A stretch of 5,561 bases of DNA, taken from the NCBI GenBank assembly GCA_001779455.1, contig MFKE01000003.1, forward strand, positions 1 through 5,561, in the 5' to 3' direction. The notes below the pieces were generated by a model, which made no database searches, was not told where the DNA came from, and saw only the letters and a program-made list of their open reading frames with translations. The translations under genes were made by a program, and so were the position numbers. Shown here one piece after another: positions 1 through 5,095 of this stretch (positions within the stretch are counted from its first letter, which is position 1; each line of letters begins with the position of its first letter). The DNA is from Candidatus Gottesmanbacteria bacterium RIFOXYB1_FULL_47_11 (GTDB lineage: Bacteria > Patescibacteriota > Microgenomatia > UBA10105 > UBA927).

Positions 1-38
1 AACGATGCCACCATCAAACAACGATGCCACCATCAAAC
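1..38. repeat. Exact 19-bp tandem duplication at the window edge
   Basis: Bases 1-19 and 20-38 are identical. The unit is not a multiple of three, so the copies are read in different frames. Only the second copy is in frame with the long coding region (encoding NDATIK). This pattern fits a misassembled contig end or a very recent slippage duplication, and it undermines the ATG at position 5 as a start codon. Confidence 0.9.
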
Positions 39-451
39 TGGCTTACGACAAAGCCGCGTTTGCGCTCAGTGACGCAGCCACGAGTAAACAGGAAGGCGGA
101 GGAGAATCGTTCAACTGGAAATGCTGTTGGACAGTTTTCTGGATCGTGATCGCCATCCTCGTTTTGATTTTCATCATCGCATGGTTCTCTGAAGCATACG
201 AGAGTGGTGATGGGTTTGGTCCGGCGTTCGTGACCACCATGGACAATGTCGGCGAGGTGTTAAGTGACCTTTCCTCAGCCGGCGGCAGTGGTGGTTCTTC
301 CGGCCATAGTAGCAGCTGCGCGTGCGCTGGATGTGCCTGCGCTTGTGCTTGCGCCGGGGGCGGCCGCGTTGGTTGTAGCCGAAAGGCGATCGGCGTTGCC
401 TGCCTGAAGCAAGTCATTGCTGAGGTGACCGGTCGGAAGGAGGAGAAGTGA
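1..451 (+). CDS. Membrane protein with Cys-Ala repeat tail (5' incomplete)
   Basis: I do not recognise a named family. Counting from the ATG at position 5 gives 148 residues, but this frame is open to the window edge and that ATG has no Shine-Dalgarno site. It also lies in the first copy of a 19-base duplication that shifts frame, so the true start is probably upstream. Seen: a polar N-terminus, one transmembrane helix at about residues 41-61, an acidic region, a Ser/Gly linker at about 90-104, then a run in which cysteine alternates with Ala or Gly (Cys 105, 107, 110, 112, 114, 116), followed by GGGR and another Cys at 124. The C-terminus is charged. Two further cysteines (40, 41) sit at the membrane edge. 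I have an unverified recollection of similar Cys-Ala/GGGR tails in bacterial proteins near TPM-domain genes. Metal binding, disulfide bonding or modification are all possible. The TGA stop overlaps the next gene's ATG by one base, which implies translational coupling. Confidence 0.72.
   Translation, partial: TMPPSNNDATIKLAYDKAAFALSDAATSKQEGGGESFNWKCCWTVFWIVIAILVLIFIIAWFSEAYESGDGFGPAFVTTMDNVGEVLSDLSSAGGSGGSSGHSSSCACAGCACACACAGGGRVGCSRKAIGVACLKQVIAEVTGRKEEK
437..445 (+). promoter_or_regulatory. Ribosome binding site deciding the TPM gene start
   Basis: A strong AAGGAGGAG sits 5 bases before the ATG at 451. It favours that ATG over the GTG at 448, which would leave only 2 bases. The ATG shares its A with the TGA stop of the upstream gene (449-451), a typical stop-start coupling arrangement. 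Confidence 0.85.
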
Positions 452-1014
452 TGAAAAAGCTCTTCCTTTTGTTTTTCATTCTGGTGCTGGTTGGCTGTTC
501 TTCCAAAGCATCGCCGACACCTCAAGGGAATCGTGACTCAATCCCGGGGCAACCTGCGTTTCCCAGCCTGGTGCAATATTGGGTTGTGGACAATGGTTGT
601 AACTTTTCACAGGAGGCAAAAGAAAACGCGTTTGAAGTGTTCGATGCTTTGAACCGCGACCACATCGCGCAAGTTGCGGTGGTCTGCCAGACAGGCATCA
701 AAGGGGGGCCCGCCGATGCATCCACATGGATAAGCCACTGGTTTAACTATGTGGGACTTGGGTCGCTTGAAGATAAGCGGGCTGTTGCGGTGCTCATCCG
801 GCCGGACGTGAAACCTGAGGATTATCGTATCACGATTAATCCTAACGATGCCTTGTATTGGTTTACGTCTTACGACGAGTTGCCAATTAAGCAGGAGGCC
901 GCTGATTTTGCCAACTATGGCGATTTCGACGGTTGTTTGGAATCTCTCGTCCGCAATTTGGACGGGTTTCTACGGGCCAAATGGGCAACCTATGGTCCGA
1001 CATCAAATCCCTAA
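451..1014 (+). CDS. TPM-domain lipoprotein
   Basis: A 187-residue protein whose body resembles the TPM domain (YgcG/TPM_phosphatase family). Seen: a basic then hydrophobic signal (residues 1-15) ending in the lipobox LVGC with Cys16, so a lipid anchor is expected; a short Ser/Pro/Gly linker; then the TPM-like domain at about 42-178. Hallmarks are VVDNG near 46-50 (family VVDxAG), the strand QVAVV at 74-78, GLG at 102-104 and the strand KRAVAVLI at 109-116. The family is small, membrane-associated and often encoded near LemA proteins. Its biochemical role is poorly settled: phosphatase activity is reported for a plant member, and roles in envelope or photosystem maintenance are suggested. There is no C-terminal Gly-rich tail or second membrane helix as in many YgcG proteins. 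The Cys/Ser/Gly-rich tail sits instead in the upstream gene. It is coupled to that gene and followed 12 bases later by the next one. Confidence 0.8.
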   Translation: MKKLFLLFFILVLVGCSSKASPTPQGNRDSIPGQPAFPSLVQYWVVDNGCNFSQEAKENAFEVFDALNRDHIAQVAVVCQTGIKGGPADASTWISHWFNYVGLGSLEDKRAVAVLIRPDVKPEDYRITINPNDALYWFTSYDELPIKQEAADFANYGDFDGCLESLVRNLDGFLRAKWATYGPTSNP

Positions 1015-1020
1015 GAGGAG
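1015..1020 (+). promoter_or_regulatory. Ribosome binding site of the third gene
   Basis: GAGGAG begins directly after the TAA of the TPM gene and lies 6 bases before the ATG at 1027. This fixes the start and shows operon packing. Confidence 0.8.
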
Positions 1021-1026
1021 ATCGAC

Positions 1027-1707
1027 ATGAACGCATTGAAAAAGTACGTCCCGCTTGTGTTGGTTTTGGCGCTGCTTCTGACCTCATGCGGCACTGCCCA
1101 GAAAGCGAAGGAAATGTACGACAAGGGCCAGACATTGTATGTGGCCTACAATCAAGGCTACGCCGATGCTTTGGCTTGCCAAACGTTCGAAAATCAGAAC
1201 ATCGAACAGACCATGCAGCTCACCTACAGCTACAACTGGACGGTGCTCCAGCAGAATGAGAATTACCGCAAGGCGATGAACGCGCCAGCGGAAGCCGCTG
1301 CTCTGGCTCCGAAGACTACCGCTGACGATGGGTCGCAGGTCATTGACTGGAACAAAGTTCCCGCTGCGGCACAACCCAATGGAATGTACACAAGCGGTTT
1401 AGCCTTCAGCGTGTATGTGGTCCAGGAAGCCCAAGTGATTCCAGCGCCTCCCGAAGTTACACTCAAGGCGATGGATTCGGTGACAGTATCCAACAACCAC
1501 AAGTTCCAGTGTTGGAAGGATCTCAACGCAGACGCCGCCGCCTATAATACGTGGCGTCGCCAAGTTGAAGGACGTGTCGTCGGTGATTTGGCAGAGTACT
1601 TCAACATCGAGACGATGCCCAAGGAATTGCCGATGTTCACCGTAACCGAGCAACCAGGCGCGGCTCCGAACACGACCAATCCGTACGCACCGACCGCTCA
1701 GCCGTAG
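1027..1707 (+). CDS. Lipoprotein, possibly a remote LemA relative
   Basis: A 226-residue predicted lipoprotein. Seen: signal peptide (Lys5, Lys6, then a leucine/valine-rich core) with lipobox LTSC and Cys21, a helical Ala/Gln-rich N-terminal half, a Pro/Ala-rich stretch near 111-119, a beta-like middle (about 123-156), and a C-terminal segment (about 172-214) reading AYNTWRRQVEG, then FNI, PMF and a Pro/Gly/Ala end. The AYNxxRRQ helix followed by a hydrophobic residue and P-x-F resembles the C-terminus of LemA proteins. LemA genes commonly neighbour TPM-domain genes, but the usual LemA N-terminal helix pattern (DNAWSQ-like) is not visible. I therefore treat this as a weak suggestion. The start is supported by GAGGAG at 1015-1020, 6 bases before the ATG and 12 bases after the previous stop. 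Cysteines at 51 and 162 could form a disulfide. It is the last gene of the operon. The function is unknown. Confidence 0.75.
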   Translation: MNALKKYVPLVLVLALLLTSCGTAQKAKEMYDKGQTLYVAYNQGYADALACQTFENQNIEQTMQLTYSYNWTVLQQNENYRKAMNAPAEAAALAPKTTADDGSQVIDWNKVPAAAQPNGMYTSGLAFSVYVVQEAQVIPAPPEVTLKAMDSVTVSNNHKFQCWKDLNADAAAYNTWRRQVEGRVVGDLAEYFNIETMPKELPMFTVTEQPGAAPNTTNPYAPTAQP

Positions 1708-2002
1708 TTGGATAGACGTATCGTCGAGGTGCCTGAAAAGGCAAAAGTCCCCTGTGATGTCACGGGACGCTCACAATTTTGTTTCCATGGAACACCGACG
1801 GTGTATACGGAAACCAACTCGAAATCGAGTAAGATTGGGCAAAAAGTGGCTAACAACTAAATATTCTTGAAGTTAAGCCCTTGAGAAAGGAAGTCCGACA
1901 GCTTTGTCGTCAATCTAAACCATTGACACCAAGCTTAGGCAGGTGGAGATAGAGATCAAAGTTGATGCATTCGCATCTTCCCAAAATCTTTATCACCACC
2001 AG
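1708..2002 (+). other. Structured intergenic region (chain of small hairpins)
   Basis: No credible gene is seen in about 295 bases after the last stop codon, but local inverted repeats are dense. They are: 1715-1718/1722-1725; 1731-1734/1739-1742 with a GAAA loop; 1747-1751/1764-1768 with inner 1754-1756/1761-1763; 1781-1786/1809-1814 enclosing 1792-1796/1800-1804; 1817-1821/1826-1830; 1896-1900/1905-1909; 1909-1914/1922-1927 (alternative to the previous one); and 1964-1968/1973-1977. It may be the structured 3' UTR of the lipoprotein operon, or an RNA gene ending in the hammerhead. I compared it by eye with RNase P RNA, tmRNA, SRP RNA and group I intron consensus elements and found no match. 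Confidence 0.5.
1747..1768 (+). terminator. Weak candidate terminator hairpin of the lipoprotein operon
   Basis: GTCCC pairs with GGGAC and an inner GTG pairs with CAC around an ATGT loop, 40 bases after the last stop codon. The T-rich stretch (1777-1784) begins 8 bases beyond the stem, so this is not a canonical intrinsic terminator and read-through is plausible. Confidence 0.3.
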
Positions 2003-2051
2003 CAGTTATCCGGTGTGTGCCGGGTCTGATGAGTCCTAAAGGACGAAACTG
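2003..2051 (+). ncRNA. Type III hammerhead ribozyme
   Basis: This is a self-cleaving RNA with every catalytic-core element in order. Stem III is CAGU 2003-2006 with ACUG 2048-2051. The GUU cleavage triplet is 2005-2007, so cleavage is expected between 2007 and 2008. Stem I is AUCCGG 2008-2013 with CCGGGU 2020-2025 (one U-G pair), capped by UGUGUG. The invariant CUGAUGA is 2026-2032. Stem II is GUCC 2033-2036 with GGAC 2041-2044, capped by UAAA. The invariant GAAA is 2045-2048, its last A pairing with U2006. Stem III is the open stem, which defines type III. The loop I sequence resembles the UGUG loops of plant satellite-RNA hammerheads that contact loop II, so loop-loop docking is plausible. 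It lies 295 bases after the lipoprotein operon and 11 bases before the -35 of the rRNA promoter. Its upstream product would end in a 2',3'-cyclic phosphate and its downstream product would begin with 5'-OH. Confidence 0.92.
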
Positions 2052-2062
2052 AAATTAGTGTG

Positions 2063-2091
2063 TTGACAGTAAGCTAAATTATCTATAGAAT
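2063..2091 (+). promoter_or_regulatory. Sigma70-type promoter for leader, tRNA-Ala and 23S
   Basis: TTGACA (2063-2068) is a perfect -35 and TAGAAT (2086-2091) is one mismatch from TATAAT, with an ideal 17-base spacer that is AT-rich. Transcription is expected to start near 2098-2100. It lies downstream of the hammerhead, so the ribozyme is not in transcripts from this promoter. It is the only good promoter found upstream of the tRNA. Confidence 0.82.
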
Positions 2092-2099
2092 ACATATTT

Positions 2100-2276
2100 G
2101 CCCTTAGATGCAAGGTGCGAGTCGTAGTTTCGCTTCACCACGAGACTACATTTGAATCCAATTCATGAGAACAACCAACCATATTCAAACCAACCAACTT
2201 TGGCTTTGTTTGCGTGTGTAGGTATCTCTTCCGAAACGGAGCTTCGTAACCCCGCATCTAGGCGGGGTTTATTTTT
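2100..2276 (+). ncRNA. rRNA leader or short terminated RNA of about 175 nt
   Basis: The stretch runs from the predicted start site to the terminator T-tract and encodes no protein. Its first bases (G2100-C2102 and T2105-C2111) can pair with 2254-2263 in a 10-bp helix with a 2-base bulge. This would either close the RNA end-to-end or break the terminator. Other hairpins are 2124-2132/2141-2149 (9 bp, one G-U), CAAAC/GTTTG around an inner CCAA/TTGG at about 2195-2212, and TCCG/CGGA around 2230-2240. I do not recognise it as T-box, 6S or SRP RNA. It may be a regulated rRNA leader that yields a short RNA when termination wins. Confidence 0.5.
2248..2275 (+). terminator. Strong intrinsic terminator before tRNA-Ala
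   Basis: An 8-bp GC-rich stem (AACCCCGC 2248-2255 with GCGGGGTT 2262-2269, loop ATCTAG) is followed by TATTTTT. It lies only 18 bases before the tRNA and downstream of the only good promoter, so it should attenuate the rRNA transcript unless it is overridden. Confidence 0.85.
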
Positions 2277-2288
2277 GCTCTTTTGACA
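2276..2288 (+). promoter_or_regulatory. boxA-like rRNA antitermination element
   Basis: TGCTCTTT followed by TGACA closely matches the bacterial rRNA boxA consensus (TGCTCTTTAACA), where NusB and S10 bind nascent RNA to permit antitermination. It begins inside the terminator's T-tract and ends 5 bases before the tRNA. No clear boxB partner was identified. Confidence 0.6.
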
Positions 2289-2293
2289 TGACC

Positions 2294-2369
2294 GGGCCTG
2301 TAGCTTAGCTGGTAGAGCGCAGCATTTGCAATGCTGAGGTCACCGGTTCGAATCCGGTCAGGTCCACCA
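2294..2369 (+). tRNA. tRNA-Ala (anticodon UGC)
   Basis: A complete 76-base cloverleaf with encoded CCA. The acceptor stem GGGCCTG pairs with CAGGTCC and contains the G3-U70 wobble that is the alanine identity element. The D arm carries TAGCTTAGCTGGTAGAGC. The anticodon stem CAGCA/TGCTG holds a loop with TGC at 2327-2329. The T arm is ACCGG-TTCGAAT-CCGGT. The discriminator base is A. tRNA-Ala usually sits in the 16S-23S spacer. Here it is the first product after the leader, with no 16S before it. Confidence 0.98.
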
Positions 2370-2605
2370 GCTCATGTATCGGGGCCGATACACATAATAT
2401 AAATATGTTTCGGCCTCGCGTCATGAGCGCGAGTCGCTCATTAAAAAGTAAATGACTTTTTCCATAGCGTAGGTGAAATTCCTATTATGGGAAGAAAGTA
2501 AACAAGTAGTTGCATCGTAAGGGGGAACCGAAAGGCTTCCTTTTACTTGCATATCAATTTTGTTGGAAGAAGAACAAGAGTGCGATTAACTTCGCATCCT
2601 TTGTT
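2370..2605 (+). other. tRNA-23S spacer rich in hairpins
   Basis: There is no gene here. Successive inverted repeats are: 2375-2381/2386-2392 (7 bp, GGGC loop); 2423-2429/2435-2441 (7 bp); 2443-2449/2455-2461 (AAAAAGT/ACTTTTT); 2462-2466/2486-2490 with inner 2470-2473/2481-2484; and a long stem 2517-2529/2534-2546 with a GAAA loop and one A-C mismatch. The last hairpin, 2571-2577/2601-2607, lies at the 23S start. These are likely processing elements of the precursor. None has a clean T-tract that would stop transcription before the 23S. Confidence 0.6.
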
Positions 2606-2607
2606 CT
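2571..2607 (+). other. Pre-23S hairpin at the 5' boundary
   Basis: AGAACAA (2571-2577) pairs with TTGTTCT (2601-2607), and inside it TGCGA (2581-2585) pairs with TCGCA (2592-2596). The mature 23S end, judged by alignment from the conserved GGATGCC at 2631, falls at about 2606, at the foot of this stem. That suggests a processing signal. The usual long stem with the 3' flank of 23S cannot be tested here. Confidence 0.45.
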
Positions 2608-2848
2608 CTGCAACGCTACAAGTTGACAATGGATGCCTAGGGTATTCATGCCGAGGAAGGACGTATATGACCGCGATAGTCGTCGGGGAGGAGTCATAAT
2701 CCCGTAATCCGACGGTTTCCGAATGGGGCAACCCATCCCGAGTAATCGGGATAGTCTATCATAAAAGCTCCGCAAGGAGTCATAGTGATAGGCAGGATAC
2801 CATCCGAACTGAAACATCTCAGTAGGGTGAGGAAAATAAATCAAGAGA

Positions 2849-2880
<32 letters not shown>

Positions 2881-3093
2881 CAGCCTAAACTCATTCGCAA
2901 GAATGAGGGTTGTAGGGCCAGTGATATGTGATGAAATTGTTGTAGAAGAACGCCTCGGAATAGGCGGCCACAGAGAGTGAAAGCCTCGTATTTGACATGA
3001 CGATTTCCGCTAATTGGTTCCTAAGTACCATGAGACACGAAGGTCTTGTGGGAATCCGGGTCGACCACGATCCAAGGCTAAATACATGAATAC

Positions 3094-3138
<45 letters not shown>

Positions 3139-4568
3139 GGAAGGGGAATGAAATAGTACCTGAAATTGTCGACTAACAAACAGCGAGAGCCTCGCAAGGG
3201 GTAATCGCGTGCCTATTGAAGAATGAACCGGTGAGTTACTGCGTAAAGCAAGCTTAAGGGCAGCAATGTTCGTAAGCGCAGTGAAAGCGAGGCCTAATTG
3301 GCCGTTAGTTTTGCGGAATAGACCCGAAACCAGAGCGAGCTAACCTCGTGCAGGGTGAGTTCTGACGAAAGTCAGAAGGAGGCCCGAACCCTTCAGAGTT
3401 ACAAATCTGTGGGATGACATGTGGTTAGGGGTAATATGCCTATCGAGCCTGGAGATAGCTGGTTCTCCCTGAAATATATGTAGGTATAGCGGTCGGCCAT
3501 GGCGTGGAGGGGTAGAGCACTGAATGATGCTTGTTTCGCAAGGAATAGACATTAATCAAACTCCGAATACTTTCACGATTATCCGGCCAGTCAGACATGC
3601 ACGGCTAAGCGCGTGTGTCTAAAGGGCAACAGCCCAGACTCACATCTAAGGTCTCTAAATACATACTAAGTGGTTAAGGAAGTCATGGTTTTAAAACACC
3701 CAGGAAGTTGGCTTAGAAGCAGCCATCTTTTAAAGAACGCGTAACAGCGCACTGGACGAAAGCCGTGGCGCCGAAAATGATCGAGGCTAAGTATGTTACC
3801 GACGATTGAGATTTGCCGCAAGGCAAGTGGTAAGGGAGCGTTCCGTCTGCAGTGAAGCATACGCCGTAAGGCGGTGTGGAGCGGCCGGAAGTGAGAATGC
3901 CGGTATGAGTAGCGTTTGAAGGTGGGAATCCTTCATGCCGAATGCGCAAGGTTTCCGAAGCAACGTTCGTCGACTTCGGGTAAGTCGGATCTAAGGCGAG
4001 GCCCCTATTGGGGGCGTAGCTCGATGTATAAACGGTTTATATTCCGTTACATGCGTGTATCGATTAAGACTCAAAGGAATGACAAAGGAAAATTGGTCTC
4101 GCGGTTGATTCGTCGGCCGCCAAGCTTTGAAATAGTGATAACTGGTAAATCCGTTATTGCGTTTAATTGAGAAGTAGGGAAGTCGGAGCCGAAAGGTGAT
4201 GGCAAGAGAGATAGTTTTGCTTTCGAGAAAAATTTCGTTGAGAGATACATGTATTCCGTACCGCAAACCGACACAGGTGCGCTGGTAGAGTATACCAAGG
4301 CAAGCGGGTGACAGTAGTTCAAGGAACTCGGCAACAAAAACTAGGCGTAACCTATGGGAGATGCCTTGCCCCGGTGTCAAAACCGGGGTCGCAGTTAATG
4401 ACACTAAGCAACTGTTTAACTAAAACACAGGTCTCTGCGAAGCGGAAACGCAACGTATAGGGGCTGACACCTGCCCAGTGCCGGTAAGTTAAGAAAGGTT
4501 GGTCACTTTCGCAAGAGAGAAAGCCGATTTTTCAAGCTCCGGTGAACGGCAGCAGTAACTATAACTGT

Positions 4569-4802
4569 CAAACTATAGGGCAGTTTTAAAATTTGGCCAT
4601 ATGCTGGAATAACTCGAGAATCCGACAGTACCGAAAGGTAAAAATCTGTTCGGTGGAGTCAATCAGCAGGAAAGATCCCGCCCCATCGGTGGGAAATCCT
4701 CAGAGACTACACGCCAAACCCTCTTGAAAAAGAGTGATGATATAGTCCGATCTCTGTAGCGATACAGAGGATCTCCGCCCTTGCGGAGTGATAACGAGAA
4801 AG
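4569..4802 (+). ncRNA. Group I intron 1, ORF-less, after 23S U1923
   Basis: A 234-nt self-splicing group I intron. P1: the 5' exon ACUGU (4564-4568) pairs with GCAGU (4580-4584), with the required U-G at the splice site. P10: the 3' exon (4803-4807) pairs with 4575-4579, directly next to P1. Core: P3 4592-4597/4713-4718, P4 4602-4606/4664-4668, P5 with a GAAA-capped extension, P6/P6a about 4669-4700, P7 4705-4709/4743-4747 (the guanosine site), P8 4721-4725/4730-4734 with a GAAA loop, P9 4752-4758/4763-4769 with a GCGA loop, and a further hairpin 4773-4778/4783-4788. The last base is G. There is no P2 and no homing endonuclease. Joining the exons gives A4551-T4803 where E. coli has G1906-C1924, a compensatory change that supports the boundaries. 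Confidence 0.93.
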
Positions 4803-4822
4803 TCTATGGTAGCGAAATTCCT
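4803..4822 (+). rRNA. 20-nt micro-exon of 23S (E. coli 1924-1943)
   Basis: These 20 bases lie between the two introns and align with E. coli 1924-1943. They include GGTAGCGAAATTCCT and the U1939 equivalent (4818), which is methylated in many bacteria. The segment closes helix 69 with the upstream exon and leads into helix 71 with the downstream exon. It therefore serves as the 3' exon of intron 1 and the 5' exon of intron 2. Confidence 0.9.
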
Positions 4823-5095
4823 CTTGACAGGGGACATCCCGCAGCAATGCGGGGAAAGAAAATTTGGCTATATGCTGGAATAACTCAGTATCCAAAAGTA
4901 CTTTTCGAAGTAAAAATCTTTTGGTGGAGTCAATCAGCAGGGAAGTCTATTTATGACCCCTCAACGACTACACGCCAAACCCACGACATCGTGTCGGGGT
5001 GATGATATAGTCTGAACTTCATAGCGATATGAAGAGCCCGAAATGGAACACCGGGCATCCCGTCCGCCAGTTGGCGGGTGGGAGTAACATAATTG
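4823..5095 (+). ncRNA. Group I intron 2, ORF-less, after 23S U1943
   Basis: A 273-nt group I intron with a core nearly identical to intron 1. P1: UUCCU (4818-4822) pairs with GGGGA (4830-4834), with U-G at the splice site. P10: the 3' exon (5096-5100) pairs with 4825-4829. P2 is 4838-4843/4848-4853 with a GCAA loop and is absent from intron 1. P3 4863-4868/4974-4979, P4 4873-4877/4935-4939, a P5 extension with a TTCG-capped stem, a short P6, P7 4966-4970/5008-5012, P8 about 4980-4999, P9 5017-5023/5028-5034 with a GCGA loop, then 5036-5040/5052-5056 and an 11-bp stem 5058-5068/5073-5083. The last base is G5095. The joined exons recreate TTCCTTGTCGGG of helix 71, matching E. coli. No endonuclease ORF is present. 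Confidence 0.93.

Noticed and set aside
448..450. GTG as start of the TPM gene
   Set aside because: It lies only 2 bases from the Shine-Dalgarno core. The ATG at 451 has correct spacing and overlaps the upstream stop codon.
43..1653. Minus-strand and alternate-frame open frames across the lipoprotein operon
   Set aside because: They lie opposite or out of frame with the three supported genes and lack ribosome binding sites.
1870..1910. RNase P RNA-like GAAAGGAAGTCC string
   Set aside because: It resembles the P RNA GAGGAAAGTCC element only loosely. The other conserved P RNA segments are missing and the region is too short.
1923..1952. TTGACA at 1923-1928 as a promoter for the hammerhead RNA
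   Set aside because: At 17 bases the -10 candidate is GAGATA, a poor match, and the -35 lies in a hairpin arm.
2100..2276. T-box riboswitch regulating tRNA-Ala
   Set aside because: There is no conserved T-box sequence, AGTA bulge or recognisable specifier loop, and the downstream gene is the tRNA itself rather than a synthetase or transporter.
2283..2288. TTGACA just before the tRNA as a -35 box
   Set aside because: A matching -10 would fall inside the tRNA. The sequence is better explained as part of the boxA-like element.
2370..2550. CRISPR array or repeat family in the spacer
   Set aside because: The inverted repeats differ in sequence and there are no regularly spaced direct repeats.
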